Assembly: GCA_020057985.1 (NCBI GenBank)
Contig: JAGVEU010000144.1
Location: forward strand, 1-11,751
Direction of reading: 5' to 3'
DNA from: Calditrichota bacterium
GTDB lineage: Bacteria; Electryoneota; RPQS01
DNA: 11,751 bases
Position 1 is the first letter of the stretch. Each line of letters begins with the position of its first letter. This document shows, in pieces, positions 5,522 through 11,751 of the stretch. A model generated the notes under the pieces. It had not been told where the DNA came from, searched no databases, and saw only the letters and a program-made list of their open reading frames with translations. The position numbers were made by a program, and so were the translations under genes.

Positions 5522-8407
5522 ATGTCATCTCACATTTTACGTCCGTGGACTGAAGTCGTCCGCCTGCACCCAGATGTGGAAGCGGGGGCACTGACCAGTT
5601 CCACCTTTGCTATTGACCTCGGAGCCATCGCTGAGGGCGGCTCGACCGTACCCGTGGTGTACCGTGACCCGCAAGCGTTCTTTGGGGCGACCTACCTGAC
5701 CATAGATCTATCCAAACTGTTGAACGAGGTCTTGGCTTCGCTCGCGGGGAAAGGGAATTATGACCGCGTGCTCAAGCTGCGCAGTCCCTTCGGCGGTGGT
5801 AAGTCGCACACGCTCGCGGCACTATACCACGCGGCCAAGTCGCGGTCTGCGCTCAACAATTTCCCTGAACTCAAAGCGTTTGCCGAGCCTGGGCCAGTAG
5901 CCGTAGCCGTGTTTGACGGGGAGAAGTTTGACGCACTTACGGGAAAGGATGTGGGCGGGGGCCAGACGATTCGCACAATGTGGGGATGGCTCGCATGGCA
6001 GATTGACCCGAAGAAGGCATATCCCATTGTTGCGGAACATGACCAGAGCCGCACATCACTCGGTGGAGACACCATCCGAAAGTTGTTTACGGAAGGCGCG
6101 GGCGGGCGGCCCGTGTTGATCCTGTTGGATGAGTTGCTGAAGTATGTGGAGCGTTGCGGCTCGGTGCTGGTTCTGGATTCAACCCTTGGGCGACAGGTCA
6201 AAGACTTTATCGGGAATCTGACGGTAGAAGTGGCAGGCAGTCAGAATTGTGCGATGGCGTTCTCTTTGCCGTGGAGCAATAGTCGAGAAGCCCTCAATCA
6301 CTTAGCACTGTATTCGGAACTTGACCATATTGCCAACCGCGAGGATCAGTTGCGGGAGCCGGTGCAGGGCGACGAAGTGCTGTACGTCGTGCAACGCCGA
6401 CTCTTGCGCGAGTTTCCGCCTGCGGATGTGGCTCAGCAGGTGGCTGATACGTATAGCAGCGTGGTCAGTGGAATGCGCAGGTCGTTCGCGGATTCGGCAA
6501 GCGGTAAGATTGAGGCGGAACAGGAAGGCGTGACGCTGCGCAATCGCATTCAGAAAGCCTATCCTTTCCATCCGGCTCTGATTGACGCCATGAAAGACCG
6601 CTGGGGTTCCATTGACGCCTATCAGCGGACACGAGGGGCACTCCGCTTTCTGGCGCACGTGCTCCACGCCATGAAGAAAGAGGGATCAGCCAGCACGCTG
6701 ATTGGGCCGGGAGACATACCGATCCGAGTGCCGGAAGTGCGCTTGCAGATGCTCAAGGAATTAGGAGCACAAAACGACTACGACGCGGCAATCAGCGAGG
6801 ATATTACAGGGCCGAATGCACGAGCCAAGCGCATTGATGACCGGCTGGCGAGCGAAACTCCGTCCTTGGCCAATGTACGGCCTGCCACGAGGCTTGCCAC
6901 GGCCATCCTCGTCTACTCGTTTGGCGGTCTGCGGCGGGAAGGCAAGACGGATACGGAGATTCTTCCTTCGGGAGTGACCGAATCCGAGCTTCTGTCCACG
7001 TGTGTCGGCCCGGATCTGGACAGCATCACGGCCAAATCCGCCCTCGCAGACCTAAGAAATACTTGTGTTTTTCTCCACTATGACGGAGTGCGGTACTGCT
7101 TCAAAAAAGACCCCAACGTTATTAAGTTGATCGAGGAAGAGGAGAAAAATGTACAAGTAAAAGATGTGCTGGATCGCATCAGGAATTTGTTAGGGAACAA
7201 GCTCGCGGGGAACTCGAACACCTTTGTTTGGCCAGAGAACTCCGCCGATTTACCCGACAAAGAACCACGTTTTCTGCTGGGATATATGGCGTTAGACTTT
7301 GCTGTGCTACCGCGCAAGGAGCAGGAACAGAAAGCGCATGATATGCTGTTCCAATGCGGAAAGATACAACGCAAATACCGGAATGGCGTAGGGATTGTAA
7401 TTCCTAAAAAGGACGCGGCTGAGGCGGTCAAGCGGGCCGTGAAAACGATGATTGCTGTGGAGCGGGTGCAGGCCAGAGGAAATCTTGGGCTTACCAATAG
7501 CCAGAAAGACGAACTCAAAGAAAGGAAGCGGACGGAGGAATCAGCTACAGAGTCCGCCTTCAGAGAACTCTACTTGGCCGTGTGGCTCCCCAAGATGGAG
7601 GAAGTGGACGATCAGCAAAAGGAAGCCATTGAAACCGTAGACAAGGCCACGCGCACGCTTCAGGCAACTGAGGTTCATAAGCGAGTCATGGAACTCTTGA
7701 CTGTGGGCGGGGTTCAGCGCGTCTTTCCAACCGTTGTGCCGCGCAAGGTCATGGAGCGAGTGAAACTTGGGGAAAGCACCAAAGAGGGTGAACCACCGAG
7801 ACTGGGCATTCGGGTGAGCGATGTGGTGGATGCGTTCTACGCCTTTCTTGAGCCACCTCGGCTGGAGTCCGCTGAAGCCATCAAACGGGCCATTGTCAAA
7901 GGCGTGCAAGACGGGATGTTCGGCTACACAAGTGGGAGCGTACCTGCTTTGGGAGCAGAGGGTCGCTTTGCCGTGAATCCTGACCGAGTCGTGCTGGGTC
8001 GCGGCATGTCGGTGGACGAAGTGGATTTGGATTCCGGATTCCTGATGATGCCGTCTGCAATTCCGATGCCTGAACCAAAGCCTATCACTGGCGTTACGTC
8101 GCCAACAGAACCGCCTATGACGCCCACAGAAGGGGTTTCCGGCCCAGTACCACCAACCGAGCCGACATCGCCACAGGAGCGGCCACGAGAGGAGAGTCAG
8201 CCCACTGTCCGCTATCGCTTCAGAGCAGACCGGGATCAGATCTTCAAGGTGTTCAAGGCTGTAGCGAACCTGACCGACAAAACAGATGACGGCAAGATCA
8301 CCATCACCATCGAAGGCCGGTCAACGCAAGGAATCCAATTGAGTTGGCTCCGCAACGCTGTGGAAGAGCCGCTGGATGAGGCGAATGTGGAGAGGTTGGG
8401 GGAGTGA
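5522..8407 (+). CDS. DUF499-type P-loop ATPase (COG1483-like), defence-associated
   Basis: The 961-residue protein begins MSSHILRPWTEVVRLHPDVE, typical of DUF499 proteins, which start with '...PW..V..LHPDV..G'. Walker A is SPFGGGKSHT (K94, S95), and Walker B is VLILLDE (198-204, D203-E204). The central part is a large helical domain. Residues about 848-897 form a Pro/Thr/Ser-rich linker, followed by a compact C-terminal segment (VRYRFRADRDQIFKVFKAVA) of the type I remember at the end of this family. DUF499-like ATPases accompany DUF1156 methylases in defence islands, and a related domain occurs in PglY/BrxC of PGL/BREX. Likely role: ATP-driven partner that controls methylation versus exclusion of foreign DNA (inference). 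It is cytosolic, with no membrane segment. It ends TGA with 84 gene-free bases before the convergent toxin gene, and no strong terminator is seen there. An AT-richer stretch (about 7040-7420) interrupts the coding region. Confidence 0.92.
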   Translation: MSSHILRPWTEVVRLHPDVEAGALTSSTFAIDLGAIAEGGSTVPVVYRDPQAFFGATYLTIDLSKLLNEVLASLAGKGNYDRVLKLRSPFGGGKSHTLAALYHAAKSRSALNNFPELKAFAEPGPVAVAVFDGEKFDALTGKDVGGGQTIRTMWGWLAWQIDPKKAYPIVAEHDQSRTSLGGDTIRKLFTEGAGGRPVLILLDELLKYVERCGSVLVLDSTLGRQVKDFIGNLTVEVAGSQNCAMAFSLPWSNSREALNHLALYSELDHIANREDQLREPVQGDEVLYVVQRRLLREFPPADVAQQVADTYSSVVSGMRRSFADSASGKIEAEQEGVTLRNRIQKAYPFHPALIDAMKDRWGSIDAYQRTRGALRFLAHVLHAMKKEGSASTLIGPGDIPIRVPEVRLQMLKELGAQNDYDAAISEDITGPNARAKRIDDRLASETPSLANVRPATRLATAILVYSFGGLRREGKTDTEILPSGVTESELLSTCVGPDLDSITAKSALADLRNTCVFLHYDGVRYCFKKDPNVIKLIEEEEKNVQVKDVLDRIRNLLGNKLAGNSNTFVWPENSADLPDKEPRFLLGYMALDFAVLPRKEQEQKAHDMLFQCGKIQRKYRNGVGIVIPKKDAAEAVKRAVKTMIAVERVQARGNLGLTNSQKDELKERKRTEESATESAFRELYLAVWLPKMEEVDDQQKEAIETVDKATRTLQATEVHKRVMELLTVGGVQRVFPTVVPRKVMERVKLGESTKEGEPPRLGIRVSDVVDAFYAFLEPPRLESAEAIKRAIVKGVQDGMFGYTSGSVPALGAEGRFAVNPDRVVLGRGMSVDEVDLDSGFLMMPSAIPMPEPKPITGVTSPTEPPMTPTEGVSGPVPPTEPTSPQERPREESQPTVRYRFRADRDQIFKVFKAVANLTDKTDDGKITITIEGRSTQGIQLSWLRNAVEEPLDEANVERLGE

Positions 8408-8491
8408 AGAGAAGATCTACTATTAGATGTTCGGGCGATTGCGGTGCTCGCGGTGTCTACATGAAGATTCTCAAAGTTCTACTTATTCACG

Positions 8492-9373
8492 TCACCGTGC
8501 AGAAGATCCCTCTTGAAGCCCTTTCCGGAGAGCGGACAGGAGCCGAAGGACTTGGCTCAGCGCATCATCCTGTCCAAGGCTCAGTTGGTCCCGCACCATG
8601 TCCGTGGCAAGTTTCAACGGAGAGTGCTCGTCGGTTTCCGCAGCGAGAATCTCTTCCAGCTTTAGCCTTGTATGATCTCTGGCGATCATTGCAATATGTC
8701 TACCAAGGAGACGGGCGCTGGCAAGTTCGTAATCCGCTTCCTCGTCCCAGAGATCTTTGGTCTCTGTGGGGTCAGGGTGAATGTCCTCCAAGTCGAGATA
8801 GTGCCGCATCAGCAGCATCAAGTCTTGAGCATCCTTGCTACCGTATGTTTCCCTTCTTTCCGACCAAGCAATGATCTTTAGTATTGCAAGACCGGCTGGC
8901 GAGCAGACACGAACATCCAATGGAGGCAGCGCTCTCAGACGAAGCAGAAGGGCTGTTTCTGTCGCCTCCACCATACCCAGCGTTGACATGACTGTCTGAC
9001 TTTCGGGGGGCCATGAAATCATGCCTGTCGGTTGTTCAATGCCACCGAACGGCAGGACATCAACAAGGATGCCCAACCTGTGCCGGAACCTCTGCGCGTG
9101 CATCGTGTCCTTCTGAAATCTCTGTGCACCGAGCAGTGCTGAAGAGACGCCTGCATAATCCTCCCAAGACACAATCTGCACAACCAAATCTACATCCAAG
9201 GTCAACCGACCGGTTGGAATGTTGAACATGGTTTTGAGCAGAATGTCTCTTGCGGCAGCCCCGATCAACACGAACGGTATGCCGAGTGGTCGCAATGCTG
9301 CGTCGAGATCGGCTACTACCTCGACCATGTCCGGGCTAATCTTCCCGGAGATGTCCCTGAATATACTCGTCAT
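8492..9373 (-). CDS. abiEii-like: AbiEii-family nucleotidyltransferase toxin (type IV TA)
   Basis: I chose the ATG at 9373 (293 residues); a TTG at 9394 would add seven residues, and neither has a clear SD. The nucleotidyltransferase signature is visible: VLIGAAARDILL (G38, R42), RLTLDVDLVV (T58, D60, D62) and a third acidic residue in LVDVLPFGGIE (D105). Further family landmarks are WPPESQTVM, the LAILKIIAWSERR helix and a following KDAQDLMLLM. The GAAARD variant of the usual GG/GS motif is, from memory, normal for this subgroup. Family role: AbiEii/MenT-type enzymes transfer nucleotides, in MenT to tRNA acceptor ends, halting growth during phage infection. The start lies 38 bases inside the end of the antitoxin gene, so toxin translation should depend on translation of the antitoxin. 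The gene is convergent with the DUF499 gene. Confidence 0.85.
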   Translation of the reverse strand: MTSIFRDISGKISPDMVEVVADLDAALRPLGIPFVLIGAAARDILLKTMFNIPTGRLTLDVDLVVQIVSWEDYAGVSSALLGAQRFQKDTMHAQRFRHRLGILVDVLPFGGIEQPTGMISWPPESQTVMSTLGMVEATETALLLRLRALPPLDVRVCSPAGLAILKIIAWSERRETYGSKDAQDLMLLMRHYLDLEDIHPDPTETKDLWDEEADYELASARLLGRHIAMIARDHTRLKLEEILAAETDEHSPLKLATDMVRDQLSLGQDDALSQVLRLLSALRKGLQEGSSAR

Positions 9374-10331
9374 AGATGAGCTTGGCGGTTTCAATGTTTC
9401 GTGGATCTACCGTTGCCATAAGATCGGCGTACACAAGCAGTGGTGGGACGATATTCGCTACGGGGGTGGTCAACTGGTTTCCCCAAAAGATCTCACGCAG
9501 TTCCACATTGCCGTCAGGATTCCTCGTCAGTTTGAATCGCTGAATCAGGTCTTTGGCTGGCCGCTGGGTATAGATCGTGACAATCTGCGGTTTCAAATAC
9601 TGCGTGAGTTTGGCCGCTGCCACCTCGCCACCCCAGAGATTCAAGGGGCCGACATCTTCCACCTGTGTCCAGTCAACATCCCTCGCCCCTTTGAAAGTAC
9701 CAATTAGTTGCATTGGACGAAGTAGCTCTGCGTAGGCATCAACCCATCGTTCAAAGAGTTCTCGCTTCCGTTCCAGCCGACGACCACGAGTGCCGAAGTC
9801 GAGTAAATACTGTTTCCGCTGCAGCCGCTTCATGACGGTATCAACGGTTCCAAGGGCGACTGCAGCCACTTCGGCAATCTGCCTGTAGGTCGCATTCTCC
9901 AACTTGGGCTGGCACAGAAGGGCGAAGATGACCTTTGCCCCGGCATTGGTAAAGACGCCCTTCTTGGTTCTGGCTGTACCATCTTCGGTCGGCTTGTTCC
10001 CGTATGTGAACACAAAGAAAGGTGGATTGTTGATGTACGCATTGCCCACGGTGTCCGTAAACTGAATGTCGAGAGCCCGCAGTTTCCTCGCCAAATGGGT
10101 TGGGACAAAGCGTGTGACAATCAGCCCTTGCCGTTGTGCAAGATCAAAGCGCTGCTTCGCCTGCACGGCCATTATCTCGCTTATCGTGGGCTTGACTTCG
10201 ACCCAATAGGTGGCCTCCTGATCCTCTTTCCGGATCGTGAGCCGGGCGTCAGGAGTCGTTTTGCCGATCAGGCCTGTTGCTGCCTGAAGTGCCTCAAGAG
10301 CCATGTCAAGTATGTCTTGTTTAGCGTCCAT
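9336..10331 (-). CDS. abiEi-like: AbiEi-family antitoxin / transcriptional regulator (type IV TA)
   Basis: The 331-residue protein starts at ATG 10331; an in-frame TAA lies immediately upstream, so the start cannot be further out. Residues 28-47 (D28 ... E45-V-K47 in YWVEVK) resemble a PD-(D/E)xK-type core; FTDTVGNAYINNPPFFVF follows at 91-108. Residues about 128-178 (GAKVIFALL, then YRQIAEVAAVALGTVDTVMK, KQYLL) form a winged helix-turn-helix. The C-terminus carries VPPLLVYADLMATVDPRNIE, a motif I associate with AbiEi-family antitoxins. AbiEi proteins bind inverted repeats in their own promoter and block the nucleotidyltransferase without stable complex formation. The partner gene overlaps downstream, and a matching nested operator lies upstream. 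No SD is seen before the start; a leader ORF overlaps it. Ends TAG. Confidence 0.82.
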   Translation of the reverse strand: MDAKQDILDMALEALQAATGLIGKTTPDARLTIRKEDQEATYWVEVKPTISEIMAVQAKQRFDLAQRQGLIVTRFVPTHLARKLRALDIQFTDTVGNAYINNPPFFVFTYGNKPTEDGTARTKKGVFTNAGAKVIFALLCQPKLENATYRQIAEVAAVALGTVDTVMKRLQRKQYLLDFGTRGRRLERKRELFERWVDAYAELLRPMQLIGTFKGARDVDWTQVEDVGPLNLWGGEVAAAKLTQYLKPQIVTIYTQRPAKDLIQRFKLTRNPDGNVELREIFWGNQLTTPVANIVPPLLVYADLMATVDPRNIETAKLIYDEYIQGHLRED

Positions 10332-10356
10332 TTAGTAGGCAGGCAGCAGTGTTCAT
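10321..10356 (-). CDS. Eleven-codon leader ORF overlapping the abiEi start
   Basis: On the - strand, GGAAG (10365-10361) precedes ATG 10356 by four bases and opens MNTAACLLNGR, ending at TAA 10323-10321. The antitoxin ATG (10331-10329) lies inside this leader in another frame, eight bases before its stop, and has no SD of its own. Ribosomes loading at the leader could therefore feed the antitoxin start by termination-reinitiation. It is visible by sequence only, and a chance ORF of this length is possible. Confidence 0.4.
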   Translation of the reverse strand: MNTAACLLNGR

Positions 10357-10401
10357 TTTTCTTCCGTGTTCAGCACAACTGAACATACTAAAAAAATGAA
10401 C
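10351..10401. promoter_or_regulatory. Nested inverted-repeat operator of the abiE operon
   Basis: The outer repeat is GTTCATTTTT (10351-10360) and AAAAATGAAC (10392-10401), 10 perfect bases. The inner repeat is TGTTCAG (10367-10373) and CTGAACA (10379-10385), 7 perfect bases around CACAA. All four arms share GTTCA/TGAAC. They cover the -10 box, spacer and start of the transcript, which fits the paired inverted repeats to which AbiEi antitoxins bind for negative autoregulation. Confidence 0.7.
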
Positions 10402-10410
10402 AAAAGTCAA
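10382..10410 (-). promoter_or_regulatory. Candidate sigma70 promoter of the abiE operon
   Basis: On the - strand, TTGACT (10410-10405, five of six) is followed after 17 bases by TATGTT (10387-10382, four of six). Transcription would start near 10375, leaving a short 5' UTR that contains the leader ORF. The -10 box lies in one arm of an inverted repeat, and the spacer covers the arm of another. Confidence 0.6.
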
Positions 10411-10512
10411 GTCTGGTTCCGTAACTATCGTGGCGAAGGGATGCCACGGTTGCAGAGTTTTCTGGAGGAGAAGGACGCGGGTTGCCACAATCCGTCTTAC
10501 TATTCGGACTGA
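10396..10512 (+). CDS. Short divergent ORF (38 residues), possibly a truncated gene start
   Basis: ATG 10396 opens MNKSQVWFRNYRGEGMPRLQ and ends NPSYYSD before TGA 10510-10512. The composition looks protein-like and the GC content is higher than in the following AT-rich stretch. It starts inside the outer operator arm (AAAAATGAAC) and is divergent from abiEi, but it has no visible SD. A 6-base hairpin (CGTGGC/GCCACG, 10429-10448) lies within it. I recognise no family. It may be a real small gene, the 5' remnant of a longer gene cut at the edge of the AT-rich region, or chance. Confidence 0.3.
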   Translation: MNKSQVWFRNYRGEGMPRLQSFLEEKDAGCHNPSYYSD

Positions 10513-10723
10513 AAAAGGCATCCAGATATCAAGTTAAACGGTAATATTCATGATATAATATAGCGATATGGTTGATAATGAACTGGCACCAAAGTGACAC
10601 CATTCGATGGCAAGACGCATACAAAAACAAGCACTTAGGAGATAACAATGGGAATGTAAAAGTACATGTTTTTAATGTATATTATATTGTTTATACTATA
10701 CTTAAATAGTGATTAGGCAGCGT
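10513..10723. other. AT-rich non-coding stretch left of the att-like site
   Basis: No convincing gene is present. Bases 10621-10680 hold 17 G+C in 60 (28%), far below the coding parts of the window. It contains one imperfect 11-base-period direct repeat (10584-10605) and many TA-rich steps such as TATATTATATTG. Such DNA is common around phage attachment sites, where it aids bending. Confidence 0.6.
10584..10605 (+). repeat. Imperfect tandem 11-base repeat, candidate integrase arm site
   Basis: TGGCACCAAAG is followed directly by TGACACCATTC; TGGCACCA and TGACACCA match at seven of eight positions with an 11-base period. Paired repeats of about one helical turn beside an attachment site are typical of arm-type binding sites of tyrosine integrases. 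It lies about 120-140 bases left of the tRNA-end-like core. Confidence 0.4.
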
Positions 10724-10745
10724 TTTCGATTCCCGCCGTCTCCAC
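10724..10745 (+). other. tRNA/tmRNA 3'-end-like sequence, candidate attachment site core
   Basis: The stretch TTCGATTCCCGCCGTCTCCA (10725-10744) reads like a T-loop (TTCGATT), the 3' side of a T-stem (CCCGC), an acceptor strand (CGTCTCC) and discriminator A, followed by CGA instead of CCA. The bases before the T-loop (CAGCGTT) do not complete the T-stem properly, and no 5' tRNA half is seen upstream. This is expected for a 3' fragment of a tRNA-Ser-like or tmRNA gene duplicated by integration. Confidence 0.55.
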
Positions 10746-10748
10746 GAT

Positions 10749-10784
10749 AAAGCCCCTGCTAAGTTCAATCTTAACAGGGGCTTT
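10749..10784. terminator. Strong hairpin, likely bidirectional terminator
   Basis: AAAGCCCCTG (10749-10758) pairs perfectly with CAGGGGCTTT (10775-10784). After one mismatch the stem continues as TAAG/CTTA around a six-base loop (TTCAAT). On the + strand it follows the tRNA-end-like sequence directly, as a tRNA or tmRNA terminator would. On the - strand it lies about 115 bases past the end of the integrase relic. The T-tracts on both sides are short. Confidence 0.65.
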
Positions 10785-10814
10785 GTGTTGGTCTTTTCGC
10801 GGTCTGGTGGCGAG

Positions 10815-10836
10815 TGTCCTGTTTTTGTCCTGTTTT
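10815..10836 (+). repeat. Perfect tandem 11-base repeat, candidate integrase arm site
   Basis: TGTCCTGTTTT occurs twice head to tail (10815-10825 and 10826-10836). It lies between the tRNA-end-like core and the integrase relic, about 80 bases right of the core. Two 11-base units next to an integrase gene suggest arm-type binding sites. Confidence 0.5.
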
Positions 10837-10899
10837 CCGTTGACATTTCCAGTACGCGGATAACACTTTTGGGCGGTGGCATCATGAGTCACCACCTCT

Positions 10900-11751
10900 C
10901 TATGACAGCTTTTTATGCTGCCCGATCTGGATCTGAAGCTTTTGGATCTGTACCTGCTTCTGCGCCGGCAGGAGGTTCGTGTACCGCTACGTCATGAGAA
11001 TCGTGGAATGGCCTAACCAATCTTGAACTGTGCGAATGCCTACGCCGGAAGCCAGAGCGTTGGTGGCAAACGTATGCCTGAACATATGCATGCCTGTCAT
11101 GTGATCGCCTTTCTCGATCCGAACACCTGTTTCCTTTTCGATTCGATCCAAGCATGCTCTCCATGTGTTTCTGGCGGGTCCGCGTGGACCTCCTGTTCGT
11201 CCTGTAAACACGAAAGGGCTGCTCTTGACTCTTACAGACATGAGTCTTTGGAAGATTTCGACAGCTTCACTGCATAACGGTACAACCCTATCTCTGCGGT
11301 TCTTGGTCAAATGAACCTCGGTACTGCGTATCCGGATGTGCTCCTGCCCCGCATCAAGCACGACGTCTTGCCATTGTAGATGCCGAGCTTCGCCGTCACG
11401 CATTCCGGTGTATAGGAGGATCTTGTAAAAGTCCACGGAGTGCTTCACGACTCGGTGCTTGCCTATCTTACTCACTGGATTTCGGGCGAGGTAATCACGC
11501 TCGACTGCAAACTTGAAGAACCTCTCGGCAATCCGCAGTTCATCATTCCAAGACTTGTCCACAAGTACTTTGTGCCGTAACTCCATATGCCGCTCCACAT
11601 CATTGACCGTCACTCGGACAAGGTTCATTAGTTTATGCTTCTGGAGATACAGCAGAAACGGTTTGATCTATTGGAACATCCGTTTGTCGTAGGTAGGAGA
11701 TTTTTTTATGAATCACCGATCCTTTGAATTCCTCGAACACCTGGAAAACAT
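10900..11751 (-). pseudogene. Decayed tyrosine recombinase / integrase (runs off window at its 5' end)
   Basis: The longest open piece (11628-10987, 213 residues) shows the catalytic set of a phage-type tyrosine recombinase: R77 in YTGMRDGEARHLQW, K109 in HLTKNRRDR, H181 and R184 in HMFRHTFAT, and H207 in WLGHSTILMT. It then meets TAG (10989-10987), and the same frame continues RYTNLLPAQKQ to a stop at 10900, so the nucleophile Tyr is cut off. Upstream, the same frame continues through TAG 11670-11668 as IKPFLLYLQKHKL to an A7 run (T7, 11701-11707). Beyond that, sensible sequence (VFEEFKGSVIHKK) lies in another frame, implying a frameshift. Between NPVSKIGKHRVVKHS and VDFYKILLYTGMR (near 11436) the usual linker of roughly 20-30 residues is missing. 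Several independent lesions make this a dead gene. Family role: site-specific integration of a mobile element. Confidence 0.85.

Noticed and set aside
8404..8874. Open frame on the + strand overlapping the DUF499 stop (GTGA), 156 residues
   Set aside because: Nearly all of it lies antisense to the well-supported AbiEii gene, it has no recognisable motif, and its composition is that of a shadow frame.
10621..10645. AGGAG followed by ATG near 10648 in the AT-rich stretch
   Set aside because: The ATG is followed two codons later by TAA, so it opens no meaningful gene.
10691..10895. Two overlapping open frames on the - strand, with peptides such as VETAGIENAA
   Set aside because: They read antisense through the tRNA-3'-end-like sequence and the hairpin; 'ETAGIE'-like peptides are a familiar artefact of tRNA antisense translation.
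10900..11751. Amber (TAG) recoding as an explanation for the two in-frame TAG codons of the integrase
   Set aside because: The same gene also has a frameshift at an A7 run and a missing segment, abiEi uses TAG as a normal stop, and other genes have no internal TAG; decay is simpler.

Overview
The window is a bacterial defence island of about 11.7 kb. The genes are mostly GC-rich (hand-counted 60-base blocks reach 62-65% in the methylase gene) and are interrupted by AT-richer stretches. The organism cannot be named from the sequence. Two dispersed palindromic repeats (a C6/G6 hairpin type, and a type with arms beginning TGTCATCCTGA and ending GGATCTCTC) are, from memory, common in environmental lineages such as Nitrospirota-like and other uncultured bacteria; this is only a weak hint.

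Left region, + strand (1-5270): a tightly packed run of genes with overlapping or closely spaced starts. It contains the 3' end of a DUF3883 protein (the rest, possibly a helicase, lies off the window), a small winged-helix-like protein, an unrecognised 333-residue protein with an antitoxin-like tail, a PIN-domain (VapC-like) ribonuclease, and a large Zn-ribbon adenine-specific DNA methylase of the DUF1156/COG1743 type. After 251 bases containing two repeat elements comes a DUF499/COG1483 P-loop ATPase (5522-8407). DUF1156 methylase and DUF499 ATPase genes are known from defence-island surveys as partners and are conceptually close to BREX/PGL and DISARM (methylase plus large ATPase plus helicase). 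The unusual part is that a toxin-antitoxin-like trio (winged helix, antitoxin-tailed protein, PIN toxin) is translationally fused into the operon, directly between the putative helicase and the methylase.

Middle region, - strand (8492-10331): a type IV toxin-antitoxin pair convergent with the ATPase, consisting of an AbiEi-family protein (HTH regulator) followed by an overlapping AbiEii nucleotidyltransferase. Upstream is a compact control region with a sigma70-like promoter inside two nested inverted repeats, and an 11-codon leader ORF that overlaps the antitoxin start. A short divergent ORF of 38 codons begins inside the same operator.

Right region (10513-11751): an AT-rich gene-poor stretch, a 3'-tRNA or tmRNA-end-like sequence followed by a strong hairpin, two 11-base-period direct repeats on either side of it (candidate integrase arm sites), and a tyrosine-recombinase relic on the - strand. 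The recombinase has several lesions, including an amber codon two codons before the catalytic tyrosine. Together these look like the decayed edge, or an internal junction, of an integrative element that carried the defence genes.
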